Assembly: GCA_916720335.1 (NCBI GenBank)
Contig: CAKAQU010000013.1
Coordinates: forward strand, 1 to 20,959
Direction of reading: 5' to 3'
Origin: an uncultured Moraxella sp.
GTDB lineage: Bacteria > Pseudomonadota > Gammaproteobacteria > Pseudomonadales > Moraxellaceae
Length of the DNA stretch: 20,959 bases
Shown: piece by piece, positions 1 through 6,946 of the stretch
How positions within the stretch are numbered: the stretch's first letter is position 1
Layout of the letters: every line of letters begins with the position of its first letter
Position numbers and translations under genes: made by a program
Notes under the pieces: generated by a model
What the model was told of the DNA's origin: nothing
Seen by the model: only the letters and a program-made list of their open reading frames with translations
Databases searched by the model: none

Positions 1-192
1 CATGGCTTGTTTGTCTAAAAGCTCATTATGAACAGGTTCAAATCCAAAGACTTTTTGTGAATTTTGCACAGTAATTGCGGTGCAAGCAATGCTAGCATGA
101 GCACCCGCTTGACCAATGGATTCAATATCTGCTTGTAAACCAGCTCCACCAGAAGGGTCAAGACCTGAAAAACAAAGCACTACAGGGCGCAT
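1..192 (-). CDS. thiD: Hydroxymethylpyrimidine/phosphomethylpyrimidine kinase (ThiD-like), 5' part only
   Basis: The first 64 codons of a minus-strand gene are present; the rest lies beyond the left edge. The N-terminus MRPVVLCFSGLDPSGGAGLQ followed by ADIESIGQAGAHA has the Gly-rich DPSGGAG substrate/nucleotide loop typical of ThiD. It also shows the following segment ending in TAITVQNS, where family members have T.L.aQNt. Known role of the family: phosphorylation of HMP and HMP-P in thiamine pyrophosphate synthesis, in the cytosol. The start is the only ATG before the first beta strand. The gene is divergent from tRNA-Ser, so its promoter must lie in the 193-270 interval. The family call is fairly secure. 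Whether it is the canonical thiamine enzyme or a pyridoxal-kinase-like paralogue cannot be decided from 64 residues. Confidence 0.85.
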   Translation of the reverse strand, partial: MRPVVLCFSGLDPSGGAGLQADIESIGQAGAHASIACTAITVQNSQKVFGFEPVHNELLDKQAM

Positions 193-273
193 AAGTATCC
201 TTATTGCTAATTTTGTGAAAGACTTTATCATAACAATTTTTGATAAAATTTAAAATATATACTTGAAAAGTAC

Positions 274-301
274 TTGCATTTTTATAAATCTTTGTTATAA
301 T
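274..301 (+). promoter_or_regulatory. Promoter of tRNA-Ser(GCT)
   Basis: A -35 element TTGCAT (274-279) and a perfect -10 TATAAT (296-301) are separated by 16 bp. The predicted transcription start is near 308, six bases before the mature tRNA 5' end, which fits a short 5' leader removed by RNase P. Confidence 0.7.
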
Positions 302-313
302 TGCCCGCACAAC

Positions 314-403
314 GGTGACGTGGGTGAGTGGCTGAAACCACATCCCTGCTAAGGATGCATACGGGAAACTGTATCGAGGGTTCGAATCCCTCCGTCACCG
401 CCA
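314..403 (+). tRNA. tRNA-Ser, anticodon GCT
   Basis: A 90-nt tRNA with acceptor arms GGTGACG (314-320) and CGTCACC (393-399), discriminator G400 and encoded CCA (401-403). The anticodon stem CATCC/GGATG (341-345/353-357) encloses loop CTGCTAA with anticodon GCT at 348-350. A long variable arm with ATAC/GTAT pairing marks it as class II, as expected for serine. The T loop is the standard TTCGAAT. It reads AGC/AGU codons. Only 80 bp separate it from tRNA-Arg, which has its own promoter. Confidence 0.97.
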
Positions 404-405
404 TT

Positions 406-427
406 TTATTGAAAGAAATTTCAATAA
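406..427 (+). other. Perfect 9-bp hairpin directly after tRNA-Ser
   Basis: TTATTGAAA (406-414), loop GAAA, then TTTCAATAA (419-427). It begins three bases after the CCA end. No T-tract follows (the next bases are ATGAATAAAAAAGG), so it is not a classical intrinsic terminator. It could be a 3' trailer structure that limits exonuclease trimming or weakly pauses polymerase. The pairing is seen; the role is inferred. Confidence 0.5.
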
Positions 428-442
428 ATGAATAAAAAAGGC

Positions 443-470
443 TTGACATACAGTTAAATTACTTTATAAT
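443..470 (+). promoter_or_regulatory. Promoter of tRNA-Arg(ACG)
   Basis: Perfect consensus elements: TTGACA (443-448) and TATAAT (465-470) with a 16-bp spacer. The start site would be near 477, seven bases before the mature tRNA. This is the strongest promoter by consensus in the window, as expected for a stable RNA gene. Confidence 0.85.
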
Positions 471-483
471 AGCCACCCATAGA

Positions 484-560
484 GCGCCCGTAGCTCAGTT
501 GGATAGAGCACTTGGCTACGAACTAAGGGGTCGGGAGTTCGAATCTCTCCGGGCGCGCCA
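484..560 (+). tRNA. tRNA-Arg, anticodon ACG
   Basis: A 77-nt tRNA with acceptor GCGCCCG (484-490) paired to CGGGCGC (550-556), discriminator G557 and encoded CCA (558-560). The anticodon stem CTTGG/CTAAG encloses loop CTACGAA with anticodon ACG at 518-520. The D arm (AGCTCAGTTGGATAGAGC) and T loop (TTCGAAT) are canonical. A34 would be deaminated to inosine by TadA to read CGU/CGC/CGA, matching the CGT/CGC-rich arginine usage of most neighbouring genes. Confidence 0.97.
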
Positions 561-565
561 TATAT

Positions 566-597
566 AAGAACCAAAACTTAGTTGTTTTGGTTTTTTC
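566..597 (+). terminator. Intrinsic terminator after tRNA-Arg
   Basis: AACCAAAAC (569-577), loop TTAGTT, GTTTTGGTT (584-592), then a T-run interrupted only by one C. Flanking A/T pairs extend the stem. It sits only 28 bp before the next start codon, leaving no obvious room for a separate promoter for the lipoprotein gene. Confidence 0.8.
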
Positions 598-624
598 TTG
601 TCTCCAATTTAAATAAGGGGTTGT

Positions 625-984
625 ATGCGTTTTATTTCTGTGATGATTGCAGCTGTTTTAATGACTGCTTGTGCAAATAAACCAGTATTGCCAGAAAATT
701 TGGTGCAAGCTCAGGTTATGACAGATAATAATTTAGCCCAAGCAGCTGAACAATCTGTTGTTGTACAAGATGCAAAGCAGGCAGTCATTTCAGCTCAAAA
801 AGCTGAAGAGCAAGCCCAAAAAGCCAATCGCAAAGCTGAAAAAGCTGCCAAACGCGCTGAAAGAGCTCAAAAACGTGCTGAGGCTCGCGCCAAACGTGCT
901 GAAGCTCGTCGTGAAAAAGCTGCCAAACGTGCCGCTGCTAAAGCCGAAAAACTGGCAAAAGTTAATGAAATTATTGAACAGTAA
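625..984 (+). CDS. Small polycationic lipoprotein with Ala/Lys/Arg helical domain
   Basis: A 119-residue protein. It starts with a lipoprotein signal peptide (MRFISVMIAAVLMTAC, lipobox MTAC, acylated Cys16 predicted). A short polar segment follows to about residue 50. Residues 55-113 are almost entirely Ala, Lys, Arg, Glu and Gln in repeating KAE/RAE steps (AEKAAKRAERAQKRAEARAK). This predicts a long, highly basic single helix or coiled coil, loosely like the TolA helical domain. An AAGGGG ribosome-binding site lies 5 bp before the ATG. I do not recognise a named family; the function is unknown. It is probably envelope-anchored and could contact anionic LPS or peptidoglycan, which is pure inference. 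It has no promoter of its own downstream of the tRNA-Arg terminator, so read-through is plausible. Confidence 0.8.
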   Translation: MRFISVMIAAVLMTACANKPVLPENLVQAQVMTDNNLAQAAEQSVVVQDAKQAVISAQKAEEQAQKANRKAEKAAKRAERAQKRAEARAKRAEARREKAAKRAAAKAEKLAKVNEIIEQ

Positions 985-1017
985 TCTGTAGTTATTAATC
1001 ATTTGCAAATAAATAAT

Positions 1018-1045
1018 AGAAGGCGGCACAAACCGCCTTTTATGT
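1018..1045 (+). terminator. Intrinsic terminator of the polycationic lipoprotein gene
   Basis: AGGCGG (1021-1026), loop CACAAA, CCGCCT (1033-1038) followed by TTTATGTTTT. Outer A/T and wobble pairs lengthen the stem to about nine pairs. Confidence 0.85.
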
Positions 1046-1054
1046 TTTGCAACA

Positions 1055-1083
1055 TTGGGAAAAAGAAGATTTTATGCTAAAAT
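1055..1083 (+). promoter_or_regulatory. Extended -10 promoter for the RDD-protein gene
   Basis: A -35-like TTGGGA (1055-1060), a 17-bp spacer ending in TGC, and -10 TAAAAT (1078-1083), giving an extended -10 (TGCTAAAAT). Transcription would start near 1089-1091, only 2-4 bases before the first in-frame ATG at 1093. Confidence 0.5.
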
Positions 1084-1092
1084 GCCCTTTTT

Positions 1093-1749
1093 ATGCCTAA
1101 AAAGCTTTGTATGTTCAAACAATCAGATAAAAATCAATCTCCCACTGATAATCCTAAAGCTGTTTCTGTGTCTGATGAACCTTTAGTAATCGCTCATCCA
1201 ATAGTGCGCTTACTTGCTTTAATCTATGATGGCATGTTGATTTTGGCAATGCTTTTTTTAACAGGTACAATCGGAGCGGTTATAGGTACGCTTTTGCTGC
1301 TTGATGTTGGTCAATCAGCGAATCAAGCTCAAGAACTGCCAATTTGGTATCAAAACGGGGTGTTATCGCCCATTTTTATTTTGACGTTGGTGGGATTCTA
1401 TGGAGTTTTTTGGCGAAAATCCGGTCAAACTCTAGGCATGCAGACTTGGCGAATTAAAACCGTTACTGCTCATGGTAAACTGCTTTTATGGTGGCAGAGT
1501 TTTGGGCGCATTTTAAGCGCTTGTCTTTTACCATTATTGTGTGCAACGGTAGGTGGTGTCCTGCAAGACGGTGAGCGCGCCGCAGTGTGGATGAGTGCAT
1601 TTTTGGGATTTTTGTTTAATTATCTGTTTTGTTTTTTTAATCGTCAAGGATTGGCAGTACATGATATTTTGTCCAATACCATGACCTTAAAAGTGCCTAA
1701 AATTCAGCATGAAAGTTTGTGGCAGTCTTTTAGACGTAGGGCGAAGTGA
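1093..1749 (+). CDS. RDD family integral membrane protein
   Basis: A 218-residue inner-membrane protein. The family signature is visible: Arg39 and Asp46 in IVRLLALIYD at the start of the first membrane helix, and the GQTLGMQTWRIKTV segment (about residues 131-144) before the next helices. The characteristic end QGLAVHDILSNTMTL lies near residues 185-200. Three to four hydrophobic segments are predicted (about 41-68, 95-108, 155-172, 175-190). RDD proteins are multi-pass proteins, some linked to cation/proton exchange; no substrate can be assigned here. The start is uncertain: ATG 1093 is nearly at the predicted transcript 5' end (leaderless), and ATG 1111 is in frame. Neither has a clear Shine-Dalgarno sequence. 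Confidence 0.85.
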   Translation: MPKKLCMFKQSDKNQSPTDNPKAVSVSDEPLVIAHPIVRLLALIYDGMLILAMLFLTGTIGAVIGTLLLLDVGQSANQAQELPIWYQNGVLSPIFILTLVGFYGVFWRKSGQTLGMQTWRIKTVTAHGKLLLWWQSFGRILSACLLPLLCATVGGVLQDGERAAVWMSAFLGFLFNYLFCFFNRQGLAVHDILSNTMTLKVPKIQHESLWQSFRRRAK

Positions 1750-1933
1750 TAATCTAAAGTGCTTGTTTAATTACACTCATCATGTATTCTTTATTTATAG
1801 TATTTTGATGATAATTTCATAATTTCTGATGCCGTGATGTCCAATATTTTAAAACCCAATTTCTTTTAATTTTCCTTTTTTTGATGTTTATAAATAATTT
1901 TAATAAATTTTTTTGAATGTAAATTTTCTTGTT

Positions 1934-1969
1934 AAAATAAAAAAAGGCAAAGGTAAAATCACCTTTGCC
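1934..1969 (-). terminator. Intrinsic terminator of valS
   Basis: On the minus strand a perfect 9-bp stem GGCAAAGGT / ACCTTTGCC (plus 1961-1969 and 1946-1954) with a 6-nt loop is followed by an uninterrupted run of eight T. It lies just after the valS stop. The 1750-1933 stretch upstream on the plus strand is AT-rich and holds no gene that I can see. Confidence 0.9.
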
Positions 1970-1977
1970 CAATAAAT

Positions 1978-4875
1978 TTATAATCCTTGAATCTCTTCCA
2001 TATTTTCTTTTAATTTTTGAATTTGTCCACTAAGCTCATCAAGCTTTAGCCGTTCACTTTCAACTACATTGGCAGGCGCCTTAGCAACAAAATTTTCATT
2101 GTTTAATTTACCTGAGATTTGGTCGCGTTGTTTTTGTAGTTTATCCAGTTCTTTTTGTAGACGACCAAGTTCAGCATTTGGGTCAATCAGACCTTTCATT
2201 GGTACAAAGACACTCACTTGTCCAACCATGCCAGATGATGATAGAGGCGCTTTGTCATTGTTATCAAGATAAGCCAGACTTTCCACTTTTGCAAGGGCTT
2301 TAAATAATGGTTCAATGCGATTGATGGTTGTACGTTCAGTAGCTGTAATATTTTGCAATAATACAGGAAGCAGTCTGGCATTACCCAGCCCCATTTCACC
2401 ACGAATATTGCGCACCACACCAATCAAGCCTTGAAGCCACTGCATATCGTTTTGAGCTTCTTCATTAATAAATTCTGAATTAACTTCTGGGTAATCTGCC
2501 AGCATAATGGTTTTACCATCAAGGTTTAGCATAGGCGCCAAAGTTTGCCAAATTTCTTCAGTAATAAATGGCATCAAAGGATGTGTTAAGCGTAGAGCTG
2601 TCTCAAGAACCGACAATAATATCAAACGTACTTGGGCTTTTCTATCATCATTTTGATTATCATCATTTAAAACAGGTTTGGCAAGCTCTACATACCAATC
2701 ACAGTATTCATTCCAGATAAATTCATAAATGGCATTTGCCGCCAAATCAAGTCGATACGTCTTAAAAGCTAGCTCCACTGCTTCAATGCAGTTTTGTAAA
2801 CGGCTCATAATCCATTTTTCGGGTAATTCCCAAAAGTTAGTATCAATATTTTGGGCGATGGTTTTGCCTTCTACATTCATCAAAACAAAACGGGTAGCAT
2901 TCCAAATTTTATTACAAAAATTGCGATAGCCTTCTACGCGTTTTAAATCAAATTTAATATCACGTCCTGTATTTGCTAAAGCGCAAAATGTAAAACGTAC
3001 CGCATCAGTACCATAAGCGGCTATCCCATCCGGGAATTCTTTACGAGTGGCTTTTTCAATCTTTTGAGCATCTTTGGGGTTCATTAATCCAGATGTACGT
3101 TTTTTAACCAAACTTTCCAAATCAATGCTGTCAATCAAATCCAAAGGGTCAAGCACATTGCCTTTAGATTTGGACATTTTTTGACCTTCACTATCACGCA
3201 CCAAACCATGTACATAGACAGTTTTAAAAGGAACTTGTGGTGTGCCATCTTCATTTTTGACAAAGTGCATGGTCATCATAATCATGCGTGCCACCCAAAA
3301 GAAAATAATATCAAAGCCGGTTACTAAAACCGATGTTGGGTGGAAGGTTTGTAAAAATGGATTTTGACTGTCTTTTTGTTTGTTACCCGTCCAGCCTAAT
3401 GTGCTAAATGTCCATAATGCCGAACTAAACCAAGTATCTAGTACATCATCATCTTGGCGCAAGCTGATTTGTTCGCCAAGTTTATGCTTTTGGCGAACTT
3501 CGGATTCACTGCGTCCAACATATACATTACCATCATTATCATACCATGCAGGAATACGATGACCCCACCAAAGCTGACGACTGATGCACCAATCCTGAAT
3601 ATCTCGCATCCATGCCATATACATATTCGTGTATTGTTCAGGAACAAATTTAATTCGCCCATCTTCAACTGCTTCAATTGCGGGTTTGGCAAGTGGTGCA
3701 ATCTTGACATACCATTGGTCGGTCAAAAGCGGTTCAATGACCACGCCTGAACGGTCGCCCTTCGGAGTTTTTAAGCTGTGTGGTTCTATTTTTTCAAGCC
3801 AACCTTCGCTTTGGGCTTGAGCAACGAGTTTTTTACGAGCAGCAAAACGCTCAAGCCCAATATATTCACTAGGTGCATCAATTTGTTCAGTAACGGGGCT
3901 GCCAATCTGAGTAAGAACGTCAAATTTATCCAAGATTTCAGCATTGATATTAAAAATATTAATCAAGGCTAAATTTTGACGTTTGCCCATTTCATAGTCA
4001 TTAAAATCATGAGCTGGCGTAATTTTTACACACCCTGTACCAAACTCTTTTTCAACATAATCATCGCCAACAATGGGTACAACGCGTCCTGTGATGGGTA
4101 AAATTACCGATTGACCAATCAAATGATTAAAACGTTCATCATTGGGGTTTACTGCAACTGCAGTATCACCGAGCAAAGTTTCAGGGCGCGTGGTGGCAAC
4201 CGTTAGATAATTTTTACCGTCTTTGGTGGTGAGTTCTTTGTTGGCAAAATAATAATTAAAATACCATAAAGAACCTTGTTCTTCATGACTTTCTACTTCT
4301 AAGTCAGATAAAGCGGTATGCAGTTTTGGGTCCCAGTTTACCAAACGTTTGCCCCGATAAATCAAACCTTGTTCATGTAATTGTACAAAAACTTCCTTAA
4401 CAGCATCTGATAAACCATCATCCATAGTAAAACGTTCGCGACTCCAGTCCACACTTGAACCCAGACGGCGAATTTGCTTGGTGATTGTGCCACCTGATTT
4501 ATCTTTCCACTGCCAAACTTTTTCTAGAAAAGCTTCACGCCCCAAGTCATGACGACTAATGCCTTCTTGACCCAATTGGCGTTCTACAACCATCTGCGTG
4601 GCAATACCAGCATGGTCAGTTCCAGGTTGCCACAATGTGTTATAGCCTTTCATGCGATGAAAACGAGTTAAAGCATCCATAATGGCATTATTAAAACCAT
4701 GCCCCATATGCAGACTTCCAGTTACGTTTGGTGGCGGCAAAGCAATGGAAAAAGACTTGTCTTTATTTAAAGTGGGTTTAAAATAATCATTGTTTTCCCA
4801 AAGCTCATACCATTTTTGTTCAATGCTGGCAGGGTTGTAAGTAGTGGATAGATTTTGAGCAGAAGTATCAGTCAT
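1978..4875 (-). CDS. valS: Valyl-tRNA synthetase
   Basis: A 965-residue class I aminoacyl-tRNA synthetase that charges tRNA-Val in the cytosol. Motifs seen: the HIGH signature as HMGH (residues 56-59, in PPPNVTGSLHMGHG) and KMSKS (566-570). An editing (CP1) domain lies between them, including the TVATTRPETLLGD segment. An anticodon-binding domain and a C-terminal coiled-coil arm (last about 65 residues, heptad-rich with NENFVAKAPANVV) follow. The length is normal for bacterial ValRS. I chose the ATG at 4873-4875 (MTDTSAQN) because AGAGAA precedes it at correct distance. The 36-codon upstream extension in the same frame is not conserved-looking. Monocistronic, with its own terminator. Confidence 0.97.
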   Translation of the reverse strand: MTDTSAQNLSTTYNPASIEQKWYELWENNDYFKPTLNKDKSFSIALPPPNVTGSLHMGHGFNNAIMDALTRFHRMKGYNTLWQPGTDHAGIATQMVVERQLGQEGISRHDLGREAFLEKVWQWKDKSGGTITKQIRRLGSSVDWSRERFTMDDGLSDAVKEVFVQLHEQGLIYRGKRLVNWDPKLHTALSDLEVESHEEQGSLWYFNYYFANKELTTKDGKNYLTVATTRPETLLGDTAVAVNPNDERFNHLIGQSVILPITGRVVPIVGDDYVEKEFGTGCVKITPAHDFNDYEMGKRQNLALINIFNINAEILDKFDVLTQIGSPVTEQIDAPSEYIGLERFAARKKLVAQAQSEGWLEKIEPHSLKTPKGDRSGVVIEPLLTDQWYVKIAPLAKPAIEAVEDGRIKFVPEQYTNMYMAWMRDIQDWCISRQLWWGHRIPAWYDNDGNVYVGRSESEVRQKHKLGEQISLRQDDDVLDTWFSSALWTFSTLGWTGNKQKDSQNPFLQTFHPTSVLVTGFDIIFFWVARMIMMTMHFVKNEDGTPQVPFKTVYVHGLVRDSEGQKMSKSKGNVLDPLDLIDSIDLESLVKKRTSGLMNPKDAQKIEKATRKEFPDGIAAYGTDAVRFTFCALANTGRDIKFDLKRVEGYRNFCNKIWNATRFVLMNVEGKTIAQNIDTNFWELPEKWIMSRLQNCIEAVELAFKTYRLDLAANAIYEFIWNEYCDWYVELAKPVLNDDNQNDDRKAQVRLILLSVLETALRLTHPLMPFITEEIWQTLAPMLNLDGKTIMLADYPEVNSEFINEEAQNDMQWLQGLIGVVRNIRGEMGLGNARLLPVLLQNITATERTTINRIEPLFKALAKVESLAYLDNNDKAPLSSSGMVGQVSVFVPMKGLIDPNAELGRLQKELDKLQKQRDQISGKLNNENFVAKAPANVVESERLKLDELSGQIQKLKENMEEIQGL

Positions 4876-5032
4876 AATGTTCTCTAAAAATTTATAAAAT
4901 GTTAAATCGCAAGATAAATTAAAAAAAATAATTCTACCGCAAAAACAGTTTTGATGGAAATTTTCTTTTAGGTAGGATTTCACAGATTAACAGTTAAGTT
5001 TGTAATATTTTGTAAGATAAAATAAAAATAAG

Positions 5033-5061
5033 CTGATTTTATGAGTAAAATTTGCTATAAC
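5033..5061 (+). promoter_or_regulatory. Extended -10 promoter of the BPSS1780-type gene
   Basis: TGC-TATAAC (TG at 5053-5054, -10 at 5056-5061) with a weak -35 CTGATT (5033-5038) at 17 bp. It lies 40 bp before the gene start, in the divergent interval shared with valS. Confidence 0.5.
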
Positions 5062-5100
5062 TTACGACAATTTTACAAATGAAATTTAGGAAAACAATGA

Positions 5101-5865
5101 ATGAGTAACCCATATGACTCCAATAATTTAAATGAATACAATCCTTATCAAGCACCTGCTGCCTACGAAAAAGGATATCAAGATGATTTAGTGCTACTAG
5201 ATGAACCAAAACGCTTTGGCGCCTCGGCGGGTATGGATTGGATTAAAGAATCTTGGCGAATTTTTAAGTTAAATCCAGGTTTGTGGATATTAACTTTAAT
5301 CGCTTATTTTGTTATTACTTTTGTAGCGTCCATGATTCCTGTGATTAATATCATTGTTAGTTTTTTAAATGTATTTTTTGTGGCAAGCATGGCGTATATC
5401 GCCTATCGTTTGGACATGGAAGAGGGTGCCAGCATTGCAGATTTATTTGCTGCTTTTTCGCATAATCCTATGGGTCAAATAAAGATTATGTTATGGTCAA
5501 TGGTTCCAATTGCTATTTCTGGTATTCTTGCAGCAATTTTTATTCCTAACATTACTCATTTATCAAGCGATATTAGTATTTCAACATTGTTTGTCTTGAT
5601 AATATTGTTGGCAGTCATTCCGCTTCTAATGGCAATGTATTTATCACCTATTTTAGTCATGTTTCATGAAATGCCAGCTTTGGACGCAATGAAATTGTCA
5701 TTTAAAGCATGTTTGGTTAATTTTTTTCCTATGCTGGTTTTTGGTATTGTGTTCTTAATTATTGCATTGATTTCTACAATCCCTTTAGGTTTAGGGCTTT
5801 TGGTAACGATGCCTATGAGCACTATTGCAACCTATGTGATTTATAAAAATACACTGCTTGGTTGA
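5101..5865 (+). CDS. BPSS1780 family multi-pass membrane protein
   Basis: A 254-residue protein with a polar N-terminus of about 42 residues (Asn/Tyr/Pro-rich), then the motif GMDWIKESWRIFKLNPGLWI (about 44-63). That motif resembles the W-I-E-GW-LF--NP--W start of the BPSS1780/YciC-like membrane family. Hydrophobic segments at about 61-101, 130-149, 161-186 and 208-245 suggest five to six membrane helices with the N-terminus in the cytoplasm. The function of the family is unknown. AGGA precedes the ATG by 9 bases. A second ATG four bases upstream opens only a three-codon frame (ATG AAT GAG TAA) overlapping the true start. Family assignment rests on recalled pattern, so moderate. Confidence 0.75.
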   Translation: MSNPYDSNNLNEYNPYQAPAAYEKGYQDDLVLLDEPKRFGASAGMDWIKESWRIFKLNPGLWILTLIAYFVITFVASMIPVINIIVSFLNVFFVASMAYIAYRLDMEEGASIADLFAAFSHNPMGQIKIMLWSMVPIAISGILAAIFIPNITHLSSDISISTLFVLIILLAVIPLLMAMYLSPILVMFHEMPALDAMKLSFKACLVNFFPMLVFGIVFLIIALISTIPLGLGLLVTMPMSTIATYVIYKNTLLG

Positions 5866-5880
5866 TTCATTAATTTTAAC

Positions 5881-5909
5881 TTGAAAATTTAACTATTTTT
5901 TTATAAAAT
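5881..5909 (+). promoter_or_regulatory. Probable rpmE2 promoter
   Basis: TTGAAA (5881-5886), 17-bp spacer, TAAAAT (5904-5909, overlapping an alternative TATAAA at 5902). It would give a leader of about 125 nt before rpmE2, long for a ribosomal protein gene of this size. Confidence 0.5.
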
Positions 5910-5915
5910 AGCCAT

Positions 5916-6040
5916 TTTATTTCCCATTTAAGTTGGCTAATAAAGTTTGGCTTGTGGTGCGGCATATCAAAGTTGGTTGATGATGACGTGGCTGCAGATA
6001 ATGCAAGTTTATTAGTGCTTAGGTTTTTTGGATACCAATT
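5916..6040 (+). promoter_or_regulatory. Long rpmE2 mRNA leader with hairpin over the ribosome-binding site
   Basis: About 125 nt of non-coding leader. Its last part holds TTGG (6028-6031), loop ATA, CCAA (6035-6038), a small stem that encloses the only GGA Shine-Dalgarno-like sequence three bases before the ATG. L31 genes of several bacterial groups are known to be autoregulated through leader RNA. A regulatory leader here is an inference and I could not match a known structure. Confidence 0.35.
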
Positions 6041-6301
6041 ATGCGTAAAGACATTCACCCAGAATATAAAGAAGTATTGTTTCATGATACTAATGCTGAC
6101 GTGTATTTTTTGACTCGTTCTACTGTAGCAACCAAAACTACACGTGAGTATCAAGGTAAGGAATATCCTTATTTCCCATTAGATATTTCAAGTGCTTCTC
6201 ATCCATTCTACACAGGCGAACAACGCAAAACTGCAAACGAAGGTCGTGTGGCAAGTTTCAACAAGCGTTTTGGCGCATTTGCTAATCGTGGTAAAAAATA
6301 A
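6041..6301 (+). CDS. rpmE2: 50S ribosomal protein L31 type B (zinc-independent)
   Basis: An 86-residue protein starting MRKDIHPEYKEVLFHDTNAD, ending in a basic tail (RFGAFANRGKK). It contains no cysteine, so it lacks the CxxC zinc site of type-A L31, and it has the type-B length. L31 bridges the 50S central protuberance and the 30S head. In many bacteria the type-B form is used when zinc is scarce and is repressed by Zur; I found no convincing Zur box upstream, so zinc control cannot be claimed. It is monocistronic with its own promoter and terminator. The ribosome-binding site is weak (GGA) and partly paired in a small hairpin. Confidence 0.96.
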   Translation: MRKDIHPEYKEVLFHDTNADVYFLTRSTVATKTTREYQGKEYPYFPLDISSASHPFYTGEQRKTANEGRVASFNKRFGAFANRGKK

Positions 6302-6316
6302 GTTGCCAATGCTTAT

Positions 6317-6347
6317 AAAAAACCGTCCTTTGTGGCGGTTTTTTTAT
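6317..6347 (+). terminator. Intrinsic terminator of rpmE2
   Basis: AACCG (6321-6325) pairs with CGGTT (6336-6340), continued inside by CC/GG across one bulged T, then seven T. The A-run on the 5' side extends the stem. Confidence 0.85.
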
Positions 6348-6361
6348 GATAAAAATTTTTA

Positions 6362-6394
6362 ATAAAAAATCCGCTTTATTGGTATAAAGCGGAT
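6362..6394 (-). terminator. Intrinsic terminator of the small exported protein gene
   Basis: A perfect 11-bp stem, ATCCGCTTTAT (6369-6379) and ATAAAGCGGAT (6384-6394), with loop TGGT. On the minus strand it is followed by TTTTTATT. It stands back-to-back with the rpmE2 terminator between the convergent genes. Confidence 0.9.
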
Positions 6395-6411
6395 AACAAA
6401 ATACAAAAAAC

Positions 6412-6819
6412 TTAGTAAGGATTTACTACTACACTTTGGTCGGTGTTAATAATAACTTCTGATGGACGGTCTACAATAAAACGCACTTCATGAGTGTTGG
6501 CATTTTGTCTTTTTACATAGTTGTCGTATTCAGGCGTGCAGCCAACGCAGCGACGCATATTATCCCACGGCTGACGCACCAAATGTTCATAAGAACTGTC
6601 TACACTATTTGATGCAATTGAAAATGGTAAGCCAACAACATGCAGTGCTGTGCCCGCAATGGCTCCTGCCAATTGAGCAGGTTTACCAACCAACAAATCA
6701 GCAGTCATTGTACCATAGTTAGGACCAAAGTCTTTTTCATCAATTTCCATAGCAGCATTGGCAGTGCTATGAATAGCAATCACGGCGGTAAATGCACACA
6801 GTAGATGTTTGATTTTCAT
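6412..6819 (-). CDS. Small exported protein of unknown function
   Basis: A 135-residue protein. Signal peptide MKIKHLLCAFTAVIAIHSTANA, with likely cleavage after ANA, gives a mature protein of about 113 residues. The centre (TADLLVGKPAQLAGAIAGTA, then VVGLPFSIASNSVD) resembles small secreted proteins of Pseudomonas and Acinetobacter with an AD-L--RP-----G---------LPFS--S-S pattern; this is recalled, not searched. A hydrophobic stretch (about 47-65) could associate with a membrane. A Cys pair (CVGC) follows at about residue 87. The start was chosen at 6819 because AAGGAT lies at correct distance and a signal peptide begins there; the longer frame upstream has neither. It has its own promoter and terminator. 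The function is unknown. Confidence 0.8.
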   Translation of the reverse strand: MKIKHLLCAFTAVIAIHSTANAAMEIDEKDFGPNYGTMTADLLVGKPAQLAGAIAGTALHVVGLPFSIASNSVDSSYEHLVRQPWDNMRRCVGCTPEYDNYVKRQNANTHEVRFIVDRPSEVIINTDQSVVVNPY

Positions 6820-6859
6820 ACAATTATCCTTATTGGGAAATACCCAAAATCTTTTATCT

Positions 6860-6888
6860 ATTACAGCAAGTTTAACAGTGATTAGCAA
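6860..6888 (-). promoter_or_regulatory. Promoter of the small exported protein gene
   Basis: On the minus strand TTGCTA (plus 6883-6888), 17-bp spacer, TGTAAT (plus 6860-6865). A leader of roughly 35 nt results. It makes the gene independent of mutM, whose stop is 127 bp upstream. Confidence 0.5.
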
Positions 6889-6946
6889 GCGTTTGATACA
6901 GTTAATTGGGTAAGCGGTAAATTTTTCCGATGGATGAAAAATTAGA

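Noticed and set aside
406..427. Terminator for tRNA-Ser
   Set aside because: The stem is perfect, but no T-tract follows on either strand, so it is recorded only as a hairpin.
758..1029. Overlapping reading frames on both strands over the polycationic lipoprotein
   Set aside because: They arise from the lysine/alanine-rich codon pattern; no ribosome-binding site or recognisable domain.
4876..4983. A 36-codon N-terminal extension of valS in the same frame
   Set aside because: The ATG at 4875 has a good ribosome-binding site and the family's usual N-terminus; the upstream part is AT-rich leader sequence.
5866..6040. A Zur box or other zinc-control site upstream of rpmE2
   Set aside because: I looked for an AT-rich dyad with the GTTATA-type half-sites and found none convincing.
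5876..6154. Minus-strand 92-codon frame across the rpmE2 leader and start
   Set aside because: It overlaps rpmE2 antisense and has no ribosome-binding site or family features.
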